DNA of 50,753 nt, taken from assembly GCF_016786325.1 (NCBI RefSeq), contig NZ_JADWYU010000222.1:1-50753 (forward strand). Reading direction: 5' to 3'. The position numbers and the translations under genes are program-made. The DNA comes from Frankia nepalensis. Its GTDB lineage: Bacteria; Actinomycetota; Actinomycetes; Frankiales; Frankiaceae. The notes under the pieces are model-generated. The model saw only the letters and a list, made by a program, of their open reading frames with translations. It was not told where the DNA came from and searched no databases. Below are positions 50,121-50,753 of this stretch, piece by piece (position 1 is the first letter of the stretch; the number at the start of each line of letters is the position of its first letter).

Positions 50121-50753
50121 GTGGCGCGCACGCGTGGTCAGGAGACCGTTCGGGACATGGTGCTCTCGCTCGCCGTGGTGATGGCGGGCGTGTTCCTCTT
50201 CGTGATCTTCGTCCTCCCGCGGGGGGACGGCGAGGACGCCGTCAAGGTGGTCGAGAACACCTCGACGACCGTCACCGCCTTCGCCCGGCAGGCCCCCTAC
50301 GAGGTACTCGCGCCGAGCGGCCTGGGCCAGGACCTGTGGAAGCCCACCTCGCTCCGGGTCCAGGTCCCCGGCTCGACGGCCGGCGCCGACCCGGACGTGG
50401 CCACCCTGTCCATCGGCTACGTGGTCGACCGCGAGGACGACCGGGCGTACGCCCGGTACGAGGTGAGCAACGCGCCGGACGCCGTGCAGCGCCTGCTCGG
50501 CAACCGCCCGGTCACCGGCCACCGCGCCATCGACGGCCAGACCTGGGACGAGCGCCGCTCCGACGACGGGCACCTGGCGCTGACCCGCGCCGTCGGCGAC
50601 GCGGTCGTGATCATCGATGACGGCGCCGGCTCGGGTGGCGCCAGCGAGGCCGACCTGGAGGCGCTCGCCGCCTCCGTGCGCCCGGTCGCCCCCCCACACC
50701 GCCCCGCCCCCCGGGCGGGGCCGGCCGGGGGGGGGCGGCCCCCCCCGGCCCCC
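50121..50753 (+). CDS. DUF4245 family protein, 3' end missing
   Basis: The frame runs off the window with no stop (211 codons). A membrane anchor at residues ~13-33 (MVLSLAVVMAGVFLFVIFVL) is followed by an extracytoplasmic domain with PYEVLAPSGLGQDLWKPTSL and LSIGYVVDREDDRAYARYEV, typical of DUF4245 (neighbour of glpX, Rv1100). GTG 50121 is chosen; GATGAT lies 6 nt upstream. After ~50690 the sequence degrades into C and G runs, so the last ~20 codons are probably unreliable. Homologues normally end about here. Confidence 0.8.
   Translation, partial: MARTRGQETVRDMVLSLAVVMAGVFLFVIFVLPRGDGEDAVKVVENTSTTVTAFARQAPYEVLAPSGLGQDLWKPTSLRVQVPGSTAGADPDVATLSIGYVVDREDDRAYARYEVSNAPDAVQRLLGNRPVTGHRAIDGQTWDERRSDDGHLALTRAVGDAVVIIDDGAGSGGASEADLEALAASVRPVAPPHRPAPRAGPAGGGRPPPAP

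Noticed and set aside
1-50753. tRNA, rRNA, CRISPR, insertion-sequence or integrase features
   Set aside because: No T-loop consensus, no regularly spaced direct repeats with variable spacers, and no transposase or integrase motif was seen anywhere.

Overview
This is about 50.7 kb of very GC-rich DNA with densely packed genes, heavy G/C use at third codon positions, many GTG starts and few intergenic AT bases. MshB (mycothiol synthesis), a SigE/anti-sigma/HtrA/TatB/Mrp block and a DUF3117 gene place it in the Actinobacteria. Gene content follows, in scrambled order, the region around Rv1099-Rv1232 of Mycobacterium tuberculosis (glpX, ychF, typA, mshB, fdxA, dapC, dapD, dapE, LOG genes, folP2, DUF3117, O-methyltransferase, sigE, rseA, htrA, tatB, mrp, CBS/MgtE-N protein). 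Low-complexity insertions in otherwise conserved proteins, together with ethylmalonyl-CoA-pathway-type genes, make a Frankia-like actinomycete plausible; that genus-level guess is inference. No tRNA, rRNA, CRISPR array, insertion sequence or prophage gene was seen.

Layout. 0.4-12.7 kb: chorismate mutase, a CBS/MgtE-N protein, three genes that look like the last three steps of the ethylmalonyl-CoA pathway (methylsuccinyl-CoA dehydrogenase, mesaconyl-CoA hydratase, methylmalyl-CoA lyase) interrupted by a TerD protein and a suppressor-of-fused protein, then DUF6758, a lipid/diacylglycerol kinase, a PHP phosphoesterase and Mrp. 13.4-19.5 kb: MarR regulator and the envelope-stress block tatB, htrA, rseA, sigE plus a divergent O-methyltransferase. 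19.9-26.7 kb: membrane protein, a small conserved protein, leucyl aminopeptidase, DUF3117, a DivIVA-like protein, a FolP2-type protein and two LOG-family proteins. 27-31 kb: lysine/diaminopimelate genes dapE, dapD, dapC and ferredoxin. 31-37 kb: SH3-like and SirB1-like genes, a DUF6113-type membrane protein, mshB, galE and typA. 37.5-43.5 kb: Nudix hydrolase, acyltransferase-like membrane protein, ychF, rmuC, DUF6542. 43.6-48.8 kb: a Cys/His-rich small protein, then a coupled four-gene glycan operon (two GT2 glycosyltransferases, small membrane protein, flippase). 48.8 kb to the end: glpX and a truncated DUF4245 gene.

Three patterns cut across the genes. First, at least eleven genes have a TANNNT hexamer exactly 6-7 nt before an ATG or GTG, the signature of leaderless transcription, and this fixes several start codons. 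Second, five of eight convergent gene junctions hold a long perfect inverted repeat without a U-tract, probably two-way terminators; one lies inside the 3' end of a coding region. Third, disordered linkers have been expanded by repeats: a palindromic element of about 85 bp occurs three times inside htrA and rseA, a 9-bp unit occurs eight times in the suppressor-of-fused gene, and a 110-bp duplication of a gene junction has created an extra coupled mini-ORF. A C/G-homopolymer stretch at 11.5 kb and a similar one at the window end look like assembly-quality problems.
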